From contig JAJRSX010000106.1 in the NCBI GenBank assembly GCA_024278555.1, forward strand, positions 1 to 15,634: a DNA stretch of 15,634 nt, read 5' to 3'. The notes below the pieces were generated by a model, which saw only the letters and a program-made list of their open reading frames with translations, did no database searches and was not told the origin of the DNA. Every line of letters starts with the position of its first letter. Position 1 is the stretch's first letter. The translations under genes were made by a program, and so were the position numbers. This DNA is from a bacterium. GTDB lineage: Bacteria; CG2-30-53-67; CG2-30-70-394. Positions 5,209-15,634 of this stretch are shown piece by piece.

Positions 5209-6171
5209 ATGTCCACCGAGCCCATCCCCGCCACCGTCGTCTCCGGCTTTCTCGGGAGCGGCAAGACCACCCTCCTGAACCGGCTGCTCAGCGCGTCGCA
5301 TGGGCGGCGGATCGCGGTGATCGTCAATGAGTTCGGTGAGGTGGGGATCGACGGGAGCCTGGTCGCCGGTGGGGAGCGGTTCGTGGAGCTGGACAACGGC
5401 TGCCTCTGCTGTGTCCTCAACGCCGATCTGGTGGAGCTCCTCGGGGAGCTCGGGCGGCGCGACGACATCGACCAACTGGTGGTGGAGACGACCGGCATCG
5501 CCGATCCCCTGCCGGTGGGGTGGGCCTTCTCGCGGCCGCAGCTCGAGGGTCGCTTCCGCCTCGATTGTCTGGTGACGGTGGCCGACTGTCTGAACCTGGA
5601 GCGGGCGGTGGAGGGGTCGCGCGAGGGCCGGTACCAGCTCGAGCGCGCCGACCTCCTCCTGCTGGCGAAGGGTGATCTGGTGGATGCGGAACGCCGGGCG
5701 GAGGTGGACGCGCGCCTGGCGGCGCTCAACGCGACCGCCCCCCGCTTTGCCGCCGACGACCCGGCCGCCCTCACCCTCTTGCTGGAGACGGAGCTCGACG
5801 GCGCCTTCGCCGGCGTGGCGGCCGCCGCCCCGCACCACCACCACGAACACGGCGCCGGGCACACCACCCACGAATTCGAGTCGGTGGCGGTGGAGGTGGG
5901 GGAGCGGGCCGCCGACCGTGACGAGCTGGAGGACCTCCTGGAGCAGCTACCGCCGACGGTCTACCGCTCCAAGGGGGTCGTGCGGGTGGCGGGGGAGGCG
6001 GAGTGGATGGTCTTCCACTCGGTGGCGAGCCGCCTGGAGATCGACTGGATGGCCGACCACGACGGCCCCGGCGCCCTGGTCTTCATCGGCAAGGGGCTCG
6101 ACCGGGCGGGGCTGGAGCGGGCGGTGGCGGCCCTCTTTGGAAAGGTGGCGAGGGTGGAGCCGGGCGGTTGA
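5209..6171 (+). CDS. COG0523/CobW-type G3E GTPase
   Basis: This 320-residue protein is a COG0523 (CobW/ZNG1-like) metal-handling GTPase. The Walker A is 'GFLGSGKTTLLN' (13-24), followed by 'VIVNEFGEVGIDGSLV' (switch region) and the metal-binding CxCC as 'GCLCC' (64-68). 'VVETTGIADP' is the Walker B-like segment. The guanine-recognition NKxD motif reads AKGD (153-156), an unusual Asn-to-Ala change. A His-rich stretch (H209-H212, then HEHGAGH) precedes the C-terminal CobW_C domain, which includes 'VYRSKGVVRVAGE'. Such proteins chaperone Zn, Co or Ni. Which metal is not decidable here, as no cobalamin genes or Zur site are seen. The ATG at 5209 puts the P-loop at the normal distance from the start. 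Confidence 0.85.
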   Translation: MSTEPIPATVVSGFLGSGKTTLLNRLLSASHGRRIAVIVNEFGEVGIDGSLVAGGERFVELDNGCLCCVLNADLVELLGELGRRDDIDQLVVETTGIADPLPVGWAFSRPQLEGRFRLDCLVTVADCLNLERAVEGSREGRYQLERADLLLLAKGDLVDAERRAEVDARLAALNATAPRFAADDPAALTLLLETELDGAFAGVAAAAPHHHHEHGAGHTTHEFESVAVEVGERAADRDELEDLLEQLPPTVYRSKGVVRVAGEAEWMVFHSVASRLEIDWMADHDGPGALVFIGKGLDRAGLERAVAALFGKVARVEPGG

Positions 6172-6196
6172 TGGATCGATCCACCAACCGCCCGGC
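6159..6196. terminator. Shared hairpin between convergent cobW-like and icd genes
   Basis: GCCGGGCGGTTG (6159-6170) pairs perfectly over 12 bp with CAACCGCCCGGC (6185-6196). Inside lies the 12-bp palindrome TGGATCGATCCA (6172-6183), so one long stem with a single mismatch is possible. It overlaps the stop codon of the GTPase gene and sits 20 bases past the icd stop. No T-tract follows on either side, so it may be a bidirectional terminator or an mRNA-end stabiliser. Confidence 0.55.
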
Positions 6197-6215
6197 CCTG
6201 GGGTAAGACCGGGGT

Positions 6216-9001
<2,786 letters not shown>

Positions 9002-10276
9002 ATGCAGATCACAGGGATGCTGAGCGGCTCCAAGCTCCTCCGCTACGTGGGGTACCCCACCGCCGAGGTGCTCGGTCCCGAGGCGAGCACGGACGACATC
9101 AAGGCGCTCATCGACAAGCACGGAGAGGTCTTCGTCAAGCCCCTCTTCCGCGGCGGCGTGGGCAAGAAAGGCAAGGCGGGGCTGATCGGCCGGGCCAAGG
9201 ACGTGGAGACGGCGCTGAAGGAGAAGGAGCGCCTCTACTTCGTCGAGCACCGCCACGGCAACGCGGTGGCGAAGGCGGAGGGGGTGACCTTCGAAGGGGC
9301 GGTACCGGCGGAGCACGAGGTCTACTTCGCGATCACCGACTCCACCAAGTTCCGGGCCCCGACGGTGACCATCACCCACCACGGCGGTGTGGACATCGAG
9401 GAGCTCGCCAAGGATCAGATCGCCGAGATCCCCTTCGACCCGCTCACCGGCCTGAAGGCCTTCGTCATCGCCAACGCCCTCACCGACCTCGGCGCTCCGG
9501 ACGAGATCATCTCGCCCCTGGTGCAGAACCTGCCCAAGCTGTGGGACCTCTTCCACAACTACGGGATGACCACCCTGGAGCTCAACCCGATCCGCATGAT
9601 GCCGAACGCCAAGGGGCGTCTGGTCCCGGTGGCGTGTGACTTCAAGTGCGGCTTCGATCAGGACGACCCGAACTGGAAACGCCTCGGCCTGCCGGCGCAC
9701 CTCTTCGCCTCCGACACCTCCGACTTCGAGCAGGAGGTGAACCAGCTCCGTACCTACCAGGGGCAGAGCGACGTCTTCGTCATCAATGACAAGGGGACGA
9801 TCCTCGCCCCCACCTTTGGCGGCGGCGCCAACGCCCTGGTCACCGAGCTCCTCGGCGACGACGCGATCATCTCCTCCGACTTCGGCGGCAACCCGCCGTA
9901 CGCGAAGATGAAGGAGATCGCACGGATCAGCTTCAAGTACTACCTGGAGCAGACCAACGTCCTGTTCATCATCGGCGGCAAGGCGAACAACACCGACATC
10001 TACGAGACCTTCCGCGCCATGGCGGACGGTCTGCGCGAGCACTTCAACACCCACGGGCCGACGCCCCTCTACGTGGTGATCGGCCGCGGCGGCCCCAACC
10101 TGATCCGCGGTATGGGGGTGATGCGCGACACCCTCGACGCCCTCGGCCTGCCGTACCGGATCTTCGGCCACGACTCGGCGATGAGCGAGGTGGTGAACTA
10201 CGCCCAGGCGATCAACCGCTGGATGATGGAGGGCGGCAAGGAGAAGGTTGCCGCCCGCCTGGGGATCACCGGCTGA
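9002..10276 (+). CDS. aclB: ATP citrate lyase, beta (ATP-grasp/citrate-binding) subunit
   Basis: This 424-residue protein corresponds to the N-terminal part of eukaryotic ACLY and to bacterial AclB. With AclA it cleaves citrate plus ATP and CoA to oxaloacetate and acetyl-CoA, the key rTCA reaction. The ATP-grasp domain (about 1-240) contains 'VFVKPLFRGGVGKKGKAGLI' and 'TTLELNPIRMM', with the metal-binding E.NP. The second domain contains 'PTFGGGANALVTELLGDDA', 'DFGGNPPY', 'LFIIGGKANNTDIYETFRAM' and 'VVIGRGGPNLIRGMGVMRDT', matching the citrate-binding part. It is slightly longer than the roughly 400 residues of classical AclB. A GAGGA ribosome binding site precedes the ATG by about 7 bases. 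It leads the acl-suc series. Sequence divergence suggests the type II group; succinyl-CoA synthetase beta is excluded by the C-terminal domain and by the presence of sucC. Confidence 0.88.
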   Translation: MQITGMLSGSKLLRYVGYPTAEVLGPEASTDDIKALIDKHGEVFVKPLFRGGVGKKGKAGLIGRAKDVETALKEKERLYFVEHRHGNAVAKAEGVTFEGAVPAEHEVYFAITDSTKFRAPTVTITHHGGVDIEELAKDQIAEIPFDPLTGLKAFVIANALTDLGAPDEIISPLVQNLPKLWDLFHNYGMTTLELNPIRMMPNAKGRLVPVACDFKCGFDQDDPNWKRLGLPAHLFASDTSDFEQEVNQLRTYQGQSDVFVINDKGTILAPTFGGGANALVTELLGDDAIISSDFGGNPPYAKMKEIARISFKYYLEQTNVLFIIGGKANNTDIYETFRAMADGLREHFNTHGPTPLYVVIGRGGPNLIRGMGVMRDTLDALGLPYRIFGHDSAMSEVVNYAQAINRWMMEGGKEKVAARLGITG

Positions 10277-10358
10277 GACCGCCGCCGGCAGCCAAGCGCA
10301 GCGCGGGCAGGAGCCCCTCTGCCGTTCGACAACGGACTCTGAGAGACGAGGTAATACG

Positions 10359-11483
10359 ATGCATCCTAAGGGCGTAGGCGACTTTCCCTATTACGTGGGC
10401 ATCCGCTCCCTGGCCGACCTGGCCACCCGGGAGGATCGGGTGTGTGTCCTCAACATCCTCGGCAACGAGTCGAGGTCGGTGACCCCGACGAGCCACGAGT
10501 ACTCGGGGGGCAACATCGTCTTCGGCACCGGCCCCGGCCGCGCCGGTCAGGTACTGAAGACGAAGCTCGGGGATATCCCGGTCTACAATAACGTCCGTGA
10601 CGGCATCGCCGACGGCCACACCTTCAACACCGGCGTCGTCTACCTGCCGCCGGCCGGGGTGCGCGACGGCGTCGCCGAGCTGATCCGGGTGAACCCGGAC
10701 CTGAAGAAGGTGATCATCCTCACGGAGAAGGTCTCGGTCCACGACGCCCGGGTCATTCGCTCCCTCGGTCAGCTCCGCGGTATCGACGTCTTCGGCGCCA
10801 ACTGCCTCGGCCTCGCCGACGCCTGGAACCAGGTCCGCCTCGGCGGCGCCCTGGGCGGCTCCGCCCCGGCCGAGTCTTTGATGAAGGGGTCGGTGGCGAT
10901 CTTCTCCAACTCCGGCAACTTCACCACCACCATCGCCGTCTACCTCACCACCGCCGGCTGGGGATCGACGGTCTCCGTCTCCTCCGGCAAGGACGTCTAC
11001 ATCCACTTCGCCGCCCCCGAGTTCGTCTACGCCCTCGACCACGACGACCGCTCCAAGGCGGCGGTGATGTACGTCGAGCCGGGCGGCTACTACGAGCGCG
11101 ACATCAAGCTGACCAAGCCGACGGTGGCGTGCGTCGTCGGCCGCTGGAAGGCGAAGCTCACCCGCTCGGTAGGCCACGCCGGCGCCATGGCCGGCTCCGG
11201 TGACGACGCTGCCGCCAAGGAGCGGTGGTTCATGGAGAAGTTCGGGGTCGACGCGATCTACACCCCGGACAACCCGGTCTGCTCCGCCAAGGGGGCGGTG
11301 GTCACCAACATCGCCCACATCCCCGTGGCGATGACCGCGGTGATGGCGAAGAACGGCATTGAGCCCGACTTCGAGTCCCAGGGGAGCCTGTCGCTGAAGC
11401 CGTGGTTCGCCAACACCCAGGGGATCGAGCTGCCGGCCGAGCTGGAGATCCCGGTGGTGGAGGCGGTGGCGCCGTACAACTAA
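10359..11483 (+). CDS. aclA: ATP citrate lyase alpha, N-terminal part, ending at an in-frame TAA
   Basis: These 374 residues form the CoA-binding and citryl-CoA-synthetase-like half of AclA. 'VCVLNILGNESRSVTPTSHE' and 'VFGTGPGRAGQVLKTKLGDI' match the Rossmann-type CoA-binding region. 'VFGANCLGLADAWNQVRLGG' and 'VAIFSNSGNFTTTIAVYL' follow. The phosphorylated histidine is H273 in 'SVGHAGAMAGSGDDAAAKER', which then runs into 'FMEKFGVDAIYTPDN'. A GAGG about 7 bases before the ATG supports the start, and the gene lies 82 bases after aclB. The frame ends at TAA 11481-11483, just after 'VVEAVAPYN', but coding sequence continues in the same frame. The stop is close to the boundary with the lyase domain. 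It may be a nonsense mutation, a sequence error, or a true split gene. Confidence 0.85.
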   Translation: MHPKGVGDFPYYVGIRSLADLATREDRVCVLNILGNESRSVTPTSHEYSGGNIVFGTGPGRAGQVLKTKLGDIPVYNNVRDGIADGHTFNTGVVYLPPAGVRDGVAELIRVNPDLKKVIILTEKVSVHDARVIRSLGQLRGIDVFGANCLGLADAWNQVRLGGALGGSAPAESLMKGSVAIFSNSGNFTTTIAVYLTTAGWGSTVSVSSGKDVYIHFAAPEFVYALDHDDRSKAAVMYVEPGGYYERDIKLTKPTVACVVGRWKAKLTRSVGHAGAMAGSGDDAAAKERWFMEKFGVDAIYTPDNPVCSAKGAVVTNIAHIPVAMTAVMAKNGIEPDFESQGSLSLKPWFANTQGIELPAELEIPVVEAVAPYN

Positions 11484-11507
11484 CAGATCGCCGCCCTCAA
11501 CCGCCAG

Positions 11508-13064
11508 GTGGGGGCGATCCTGCCGCGCCAGAACATGAAGGACTGCTCCGGCGCCTCGATGATGGATCCGAAGACCCAGGTCTCACGGATCCACGGCATG
11601 TCGGTCCTCGACGCCACCCAGCACTCCATGGAGTCGAACCTGGTGATGGCCCTGATCCGCGAGTCGATCGACGCCAACGGCGAGAAGCTCGCCAACGTCG
11701 CCATCGGCGCCGAGGTCAACCTCGCCGGCTCACCGCTCCTGGTGGCGGCGGACGCGGCGCGGGAGGCGGGCAACGCCCCCAACTCGGTCCTCGCCGCGGC
11801 CTGCTCCATCGTCGGTCCGAGGCGGGTCAATGGGGCGCGGGACGCGGCCGAGCGGCTGGTGGAGCTCTTCTCCCACCAGGGGCTCGAAGACGCCGCCGAC
11901 GAGAGCTTCGACATCGCCCCGATAGTGGCGAACTCGGAGGCGGCGGCCACCTTCGTCGGCCCCGAGCCCGACCCCAAGGCGGAGCGGATGCTCGCCGCGG
12001 TGGCGGCGCGGGGGGGCAAGTCGGTCTTCCTGCGCTACCTCCAGGCACTCGACGGCCACCCCACCGCCGACGCGGTCCTCGGGGCGATCTCCACCACCCT
12101 CGCCTGGGCGCCGCTGATGAAAAAGCGCATCTCGCCGTTCACGGTGCGCAACCTGCCGTGGTACCTCCGTCTCTACGGCACCTTCATCGGCGCGGCAGTG
12201 GCCGGTGAGCAGCACACCGCCGACGCCTTCTGCGGTGTCGCCATGGACGAGCTCCTCACCGACTGGTCCCTGGCCGAGGTCGCCTACCTGGCGCTCATGG
12301 GTGAGCGGCCGACCGAGGAGCAGATGTTCTCCTTCAGTGTCCTGCTCGGCCTGATCATCACCAACGGCCCCGGCACCATCTCCGCCCAGGGGGCCAAGGG
12401 TGGCGTCGCCGCCGACGGCCCGGAGACCCCGGAGCGGGTGCAGGTGAACAAGGCGATGACCGGCTTCCTCACCCACACCGGCTACGCCCACGGCGGCAAC
12501 GGCTTCGAGGCGATCGCCTTCCTGTTGGAGCGGTTCAAGGAGAGCGGCGTCGCCGACCCGGGCGATGCGAACCACGGCCTCGACCTCGCCGCCATGGCCG
12601 GCGACTACGCGGCCGAGTACAAGAAGTACAAGGCGGAACAGAAGGCGATCGGCAACCTCGGCTACGCCAAGATCCCGTGCGTCAACCATCCGATCTTCAA
12701 GGGCAAGCCGGTCAACTACGACCCGCGCGAGGTCTACGTTGCCGACCTCTTCAAGGGGCGCGGCGAGTACAACCTCTTCCACGACTACTACCACGCCCTC
12801 GTCCAGGCCCTCTTCGACAAGGGGGTGAGTCGCGAGGTCTACTGCGTCAACGTCGACGCGGTGATCGCGGTGCTGCTGTTGAAGATCCTCTGGAAGCCGT
12901 ACCGCGAGGGGCGCTTCTCCGAGGCCACCATGGAGACCGCCGCCTTCACCACCTTCCTCTTCGGCCGGATGATCGGCTGCGCCGCGGAGGTGGATGATCA
13001 CACCAACCGGGGGAAGAACATGGATACCCGGACGCCGGCATCGAAGTGCTCCTTTGTCGGGTAG
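11508..13064 (+). CDS. aclA: ATP citrate lyase alpha, C-terminal (citryl-CoA lyase) part
   Basis: This is the same-frame continuation of aclA after the TAA. Protein-like sequence begins immediately, at 11484 ('QIAALNRQVGAILPR'), giving 526 residues to the stop. GTG 11508 and ATG 11535 are the nearest starts, but neither has a ribosome binding site. 'DCSGASMMDPKTQVSRIHGM' matches the opening of the lyase domain of ACLY. The C-terminal 270 residues are citrate-synthase-like: 'LIITNGPGTISAQGAKGG', 'IPCVNHPIFKGKPVNYDP', 'VNVDAVIAVLL' and 'FLFGRMIGCAAEVDDHTNRG'. In full-length numbering, H777 and D833 align with catalytic His and Asp, while N669 stands where ACLY has His in 'ADHGP'. About 210 residues between roughly 425 and 640 are extra. 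Whether this part is translated depends on readthrough, a cryptic start, or the stop being an error. Confidence 0.8.
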   Translation: MGAILPRQNMKDCSGASMMDPKTQVSRIHGMSVLDATQHSMESNLVMALIRESIDANGEKLANVAIGAEVNLAGSPLLVAADAAREAGNAPNSVLAAACSIVGPRRVNGARDAAERLVELFSHQGLEDAADESFDIAPIVANSEAAATFVGPEPDPKAERMLAAVAARGGKSVFLRYLQALDGHPTADAVLGAISTTLAWAPLMKKRISPFTVRNLPWYLRLYGTFIGAAVAGEQHTADAFCGVAMDELLTDWSLAEVAYLALMGERPTEEQMFSFSVLLGLIITNGPGTISAQGAKGGVAADGPETPERVQVNKAMTGFLTHTGYAHGGNGFEAIAFLLERFKESGVADPGDANHGLDLAAMAGDYAAEYKKYKAEQKAIGNLGYAKIPCVNHPIFKGKPVNYDPREVYVADLFKGRGEYNLFHDYYHALVQALFDKGVSREVYCVNVDAVIAVLLLKILWKPYREGRFSEATMETAAFTTFLFGRMIGCAAEVDDHTNRGKNMDTRTPASKCSFVG

Positions 13065-13193
13065 GGGGAGGGGTAGAAAGTAGGAAGTAGAAGGTAGAAA
13101 GGGGGGGGCGGAAGAGGGTGGGTGCCCCCTCGCCGCGATTCCTCGGGATCCCCCCTTTCTACATTTCTGCTTTCTACTCTTCTCCCTCCCCCC
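13065..13193. repeat. Imperfect palindrome of GTAGAAR words after aclA
   Basis: The left arm (13065-13108) repeats GTAGAAAG, TAGGAAG, TAGAAGG and TAGAAAGG before a G-run. The right arm (13150-13193) is its approximate reverse complement: CCCCCCTTTCTACATTTCTG, then CTTTCTACTCTTCTCCCTCC. The arms are about 44 bases and differ by a few substitutions and small indels, around a 41-base centre. It begins right after the aclA stop, so the transcript would carry a long stem-loop between aclA and sucC. It could act as attenuator, stabiliser or mobile repeat. Confidence 0.7.
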
Positions 13194-13243
13194 TCCCGCA
13201 CCCCGGCCCCACCGAAGCCCCCAGACCCAAGGAGATCACTCCC

Positions 13244-14404
<1,161 letters not shown>

Positions 14405-14413
14405 CTTTTCGCG

Positions 14414-14552
14414 GACAGCGTTCAGCGATCAGCTTGTGGGGACAGCTTCGCTGGCCATTCTTTTGCAGGGAACGGTTCCCGAAGGTCATCGTCCAACCCA
14501 ATAAATTGTTCGTCCTATCGAGCCGAAGGCTGATCGCTGAAGGCTGACAGCT
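14414..14552. repeat. Imperfect palindrome of CAGCGATCAGC words between sucC and sucD
   Basis: The left arm (14414-14435) contains TTCAGCGATCAGC, and the right arm (14521-14552) contains the exact complement GCTGATCGCTGAA, flanked by further AAGGCTGA/GACAGCT words. The centre holds a separate perfect dyad GGGAACGGTTCCC (14468-14480). This AT-richer insert occupies most of the sucC-sucD spacer. Similar 'CAGC.TTCAGC.ATCAGC' repeats occur in intergenic DNA of many bacteria; function is unknown. Confidence 0.65.
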
Positions 14553-14570
14553 CGAACACGGAGTATTCGC

Positions 14571-15440
14571 ATGAGCATCTTGGTCGACAAAGATACGAAG
14601 GTCATCGTTCAGGGGTTCACCGGCAAGGAGGGGACCTTTCACGCCACCCAGTGCATCGAGTACGGCACCCAGGTGGTCGGCGGGGTGACCCCGGGCAAGG
14701 GGGGACAGACCCACCTGGAGCGTCCGGTCTTCAACACCGTGCGCGAGGCGCGCGACGCGACCGGCGCCAACTGCTCGCTGATCTTCGTGCCGCCGCCGTT
14801 TGCCGCCGACGCGATCATGGAGGCGATCGCAGCCCAGATCGAGCTCATCGTGGCGATCACCGAGGGGATCCCGGTCCTCGACATGGTGCGGGCGAAGAAC
14901 TACCTGAAGGGCTCCGCCTCGCGCCTCATCGGCCCCAACTGCCCCGGCATCATCACCCCCGGCGAGGCGAAGATCGGCATCATGCCCGGCTTCATCCACA
15001 ACCCCGGCCGGGTGGGGATCATCTCCCGCTCCGGGACCCTCACCTACGAGGCGGTCAACCAGGTCACCGAGGTGGGGCTGGGACAAAGCACCTGCATCGG
15101 CATCGGCGGTGACCCGGTGAACGGCACCAACTTCATCGACTGCCTCTCCCTGTTCCAGGCGGATCCCGACACCGACGCGGTGGTGATGATCGGCGAGATC
15201 GGCGGTGACGCCGAGGAGCGCGCCGCCGCCTATGTGGCGGAGCACATGGACAAACCGGTGGTCGCCTTCATCGCCGGCTCCACCGCCCCTCCGGGCCGCC
15301 GCATGGGCCACGCCGGCGCCATCGTCTCCGGCGGCAAGGGGACCGCCGAGGCCAAGTTCGCCGCCCTGGAAGAGGCCGGCATCCGCACCACCCGCAACCC
15401 CTCCGAGCTCGGCGTCCTGATCAAGGATGCGATCGGGTAG
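14571..15440 (+). CDS. sucD: Succinyl-CoA synthetase, alpha subunit
   Basis: This 289-residue protein is the full length for SucD, the CoA-binding subunit that is transiently phosphorylated on histidine. It starts '[20 protein letters not shown]' with '[18 protein letters not shown]', the CoA-binding Rossmann region. '[16 protein letters not shown]', '[20 protein letters not shown]' and '[16 protein letters not shown]' follow. The phosphohistidine is H247 in '[20 protein letters not shown]'. '[14 protein letters not shown]' is also typical. A GGAG about 8 bases before the ATG supports the start. It is the last gene of the series and pairs with sucC, 166 bases upstream across the palindromic repeat. 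Nothing looks damaged. Confidence 0.96.
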   Translation: MSILVDKDTKVIVQGFTGKEGTFHATQCIEYGTQVVGGVTPGKGGQTHLERPVFNTVREARDATGANCSLIFVPPPFAADAIMEAIAAQIELIVAITEGIPVLDMVRAKNYLKGSASRLIGPNCPGIITPGEAKIGIMPGFIHNPGRVGIISRSGTLTYEAVNQVTEVGLGQSTCIGIGGDPVNGTNFIDCLSLFQADPDTDAVVMIGEIGGDAEERAAAYVAEHMDKPVVAFIAGSTAPPGRRMGHAGAIVSGGKGTAEAKFAALEEAGIRTTRNPSELGVLIKDAIG

Positions 15441-15452
15441 CAGAAAAGGGGG

Positions 15453-15474
15453 GACGCCCCCGGGGCGGGGCGTC
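15453..15474 (+). terminator. GC-rich hairpin after sucD
   Basis: GACGCCCC (15453-15460) pairs with GGGGCGTC (15467-15474) around a 6-base loop, 12 bases after the sucD stop. It is very stable but is not followed by a T-run, so it is a possible 3'-end or Rho-assisted terminator and not a textbook intrinsic one. Confidence 0.4.
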
Positions 15475-15549
15475 GTCGGCGGTGTCTGGAGGCCGAGTAG
15501 CGGGTCAGCGGAGATAGCCCCGAGCCTTCCGCCATCCTTCACACCGCTG

Positions 15550-15634
15550 GAACACGAAACCACGAAAGGGGGAAAGCACGAAAAACAACCGATTGAATTC
15601 TTTCGTGTTTTGAACTTTTCGTGCTTTCGTGTTC
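15550..15634. repeat. Imperfect palindrome of CACGAAA words at the right edge
   Basis: The left arm GAACACGAAACCACGAAAG (15550-15568) is nearly the reverse complement of the right end CTTTTCGTGCTTTCGTGTTC (15615-15634). Additional AAGCACGAAAA and TTTCGTGTTTT words lie inside. The DNA is much richer in A+T than the neighbouring genes. It ends exactly at the window edge and may continue. 'CACGAAA' repeats of this kind are common intergenic elements of unknown function. Confidence 0.7.

Noticed and set aside
10322-10335. Small hairpin CCGTT-CGAC-AACGG in the aclB-aclA spacer
   Set aside because: A 5-bp stem in GC-rich DNA is expected by chance; there is no T-run or other sign of a terminator.
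11481-11483. Stop-codon recoding by selenocysteine or pyrrolysine at the aclA interruption
   Set aside because: The codon is TAA, which neither system uses. Ordinary readthrough, mutation, sequence error or a real split remain.
11730-13001. Leftward open frame of 423 codons opposite the AclA lyase part
   Set aside because: It is an antisense shadow in GC-rich coding DNA with no domain signature.
14481-14611. Repeated CGAAGGTCATCGT in the sucC-sucD spacer and in the start of sucD
   Set aside because: The match is short, and the flanking bases differ. It is read in different frames, so a partial duplication of sucD is not supported.

Overview
The window is high-GC bacterial DNA, by eye about two thirds G+C. 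It looks like a proteobacterial autotroph that fixes CO2 by the reductive TCA (rTCA) cycle. The main evidence is a block of TCA/rTCA genes at 6.2-15.4 kb: a monomeric NADP isocitrate dehydrogenase, both parts of an ATP citrate lyase, and succinyl-CoA synthetase. The divergent lyase sequence and the enlarged alpha part recall the 'type II' ATP citrate lyase described from Magnetococcus and some gammaproteobacterial tubeworm symbionts. That assignment is inference, and no taxonomic marker gene is present.

Left part (1-5 kb) is accessory in character. It begins with the first codons of a leftward IS110-like transposase and its upstream non-coding flank. Next come a DUF4160/DUF2442 pair, a repeat-bearing spacer, a DoxX-like membrane protein, a short RlmI-like methyltransferase, a VapBC toxin-antitoxin module with a near-consensus promoter and two operator boxes, and an aspartate/glutamate leucyltransferase (bpt). 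A small zinc-ribbon gene interrupted by an in-frame TGA follows, then a second, leftward VapBC-like module. The TGA is followed by a compact hairpin with a GGTC loop at the spacing of a bacterial SECIS element, so this gene is a candidate selenoprotein.

Middle part (5-9 kb): a COG0523/CobW-type metal GTPase runs rightward and converges on the leftward icd gene through a strong shared hairpin. A 557-base divergent spacer then separates icd from the rightward acl genes.

Right part (9-15.6 kb): aclB, aclA, sucC and sucD follow in one direction, with spacers of 82 (aclB-aclA), 179 (aclA-sucC) and 166 bases (sucC-sucD). AclB plus AclA would cleave citrate to oxaloacetate and acetyl-CoA, SucCD would make succinyl-CoA from succinate, and Icd would carboxylate 2-oxoglutarate to isocitrate. 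AclA reads as one continuous protein of about 900 residues, except for an in-frame TAA at codon 375, close to the boundary between the citryl-CoA synthetase part and the citrate-synthase-like lyase part. The second part also carries about 210 residues not expected in a standard AclA. The two spacers after aclA and the tail after sucD each hold a different family of imperfect palindromes built from short repeated words.

The items most worth a second look are the candidate selenoprotein at 3940-4281, the interrupted and enlarged aclA at 10359-13064, and the predicted leaderless vapB promoter at 2435-2470.
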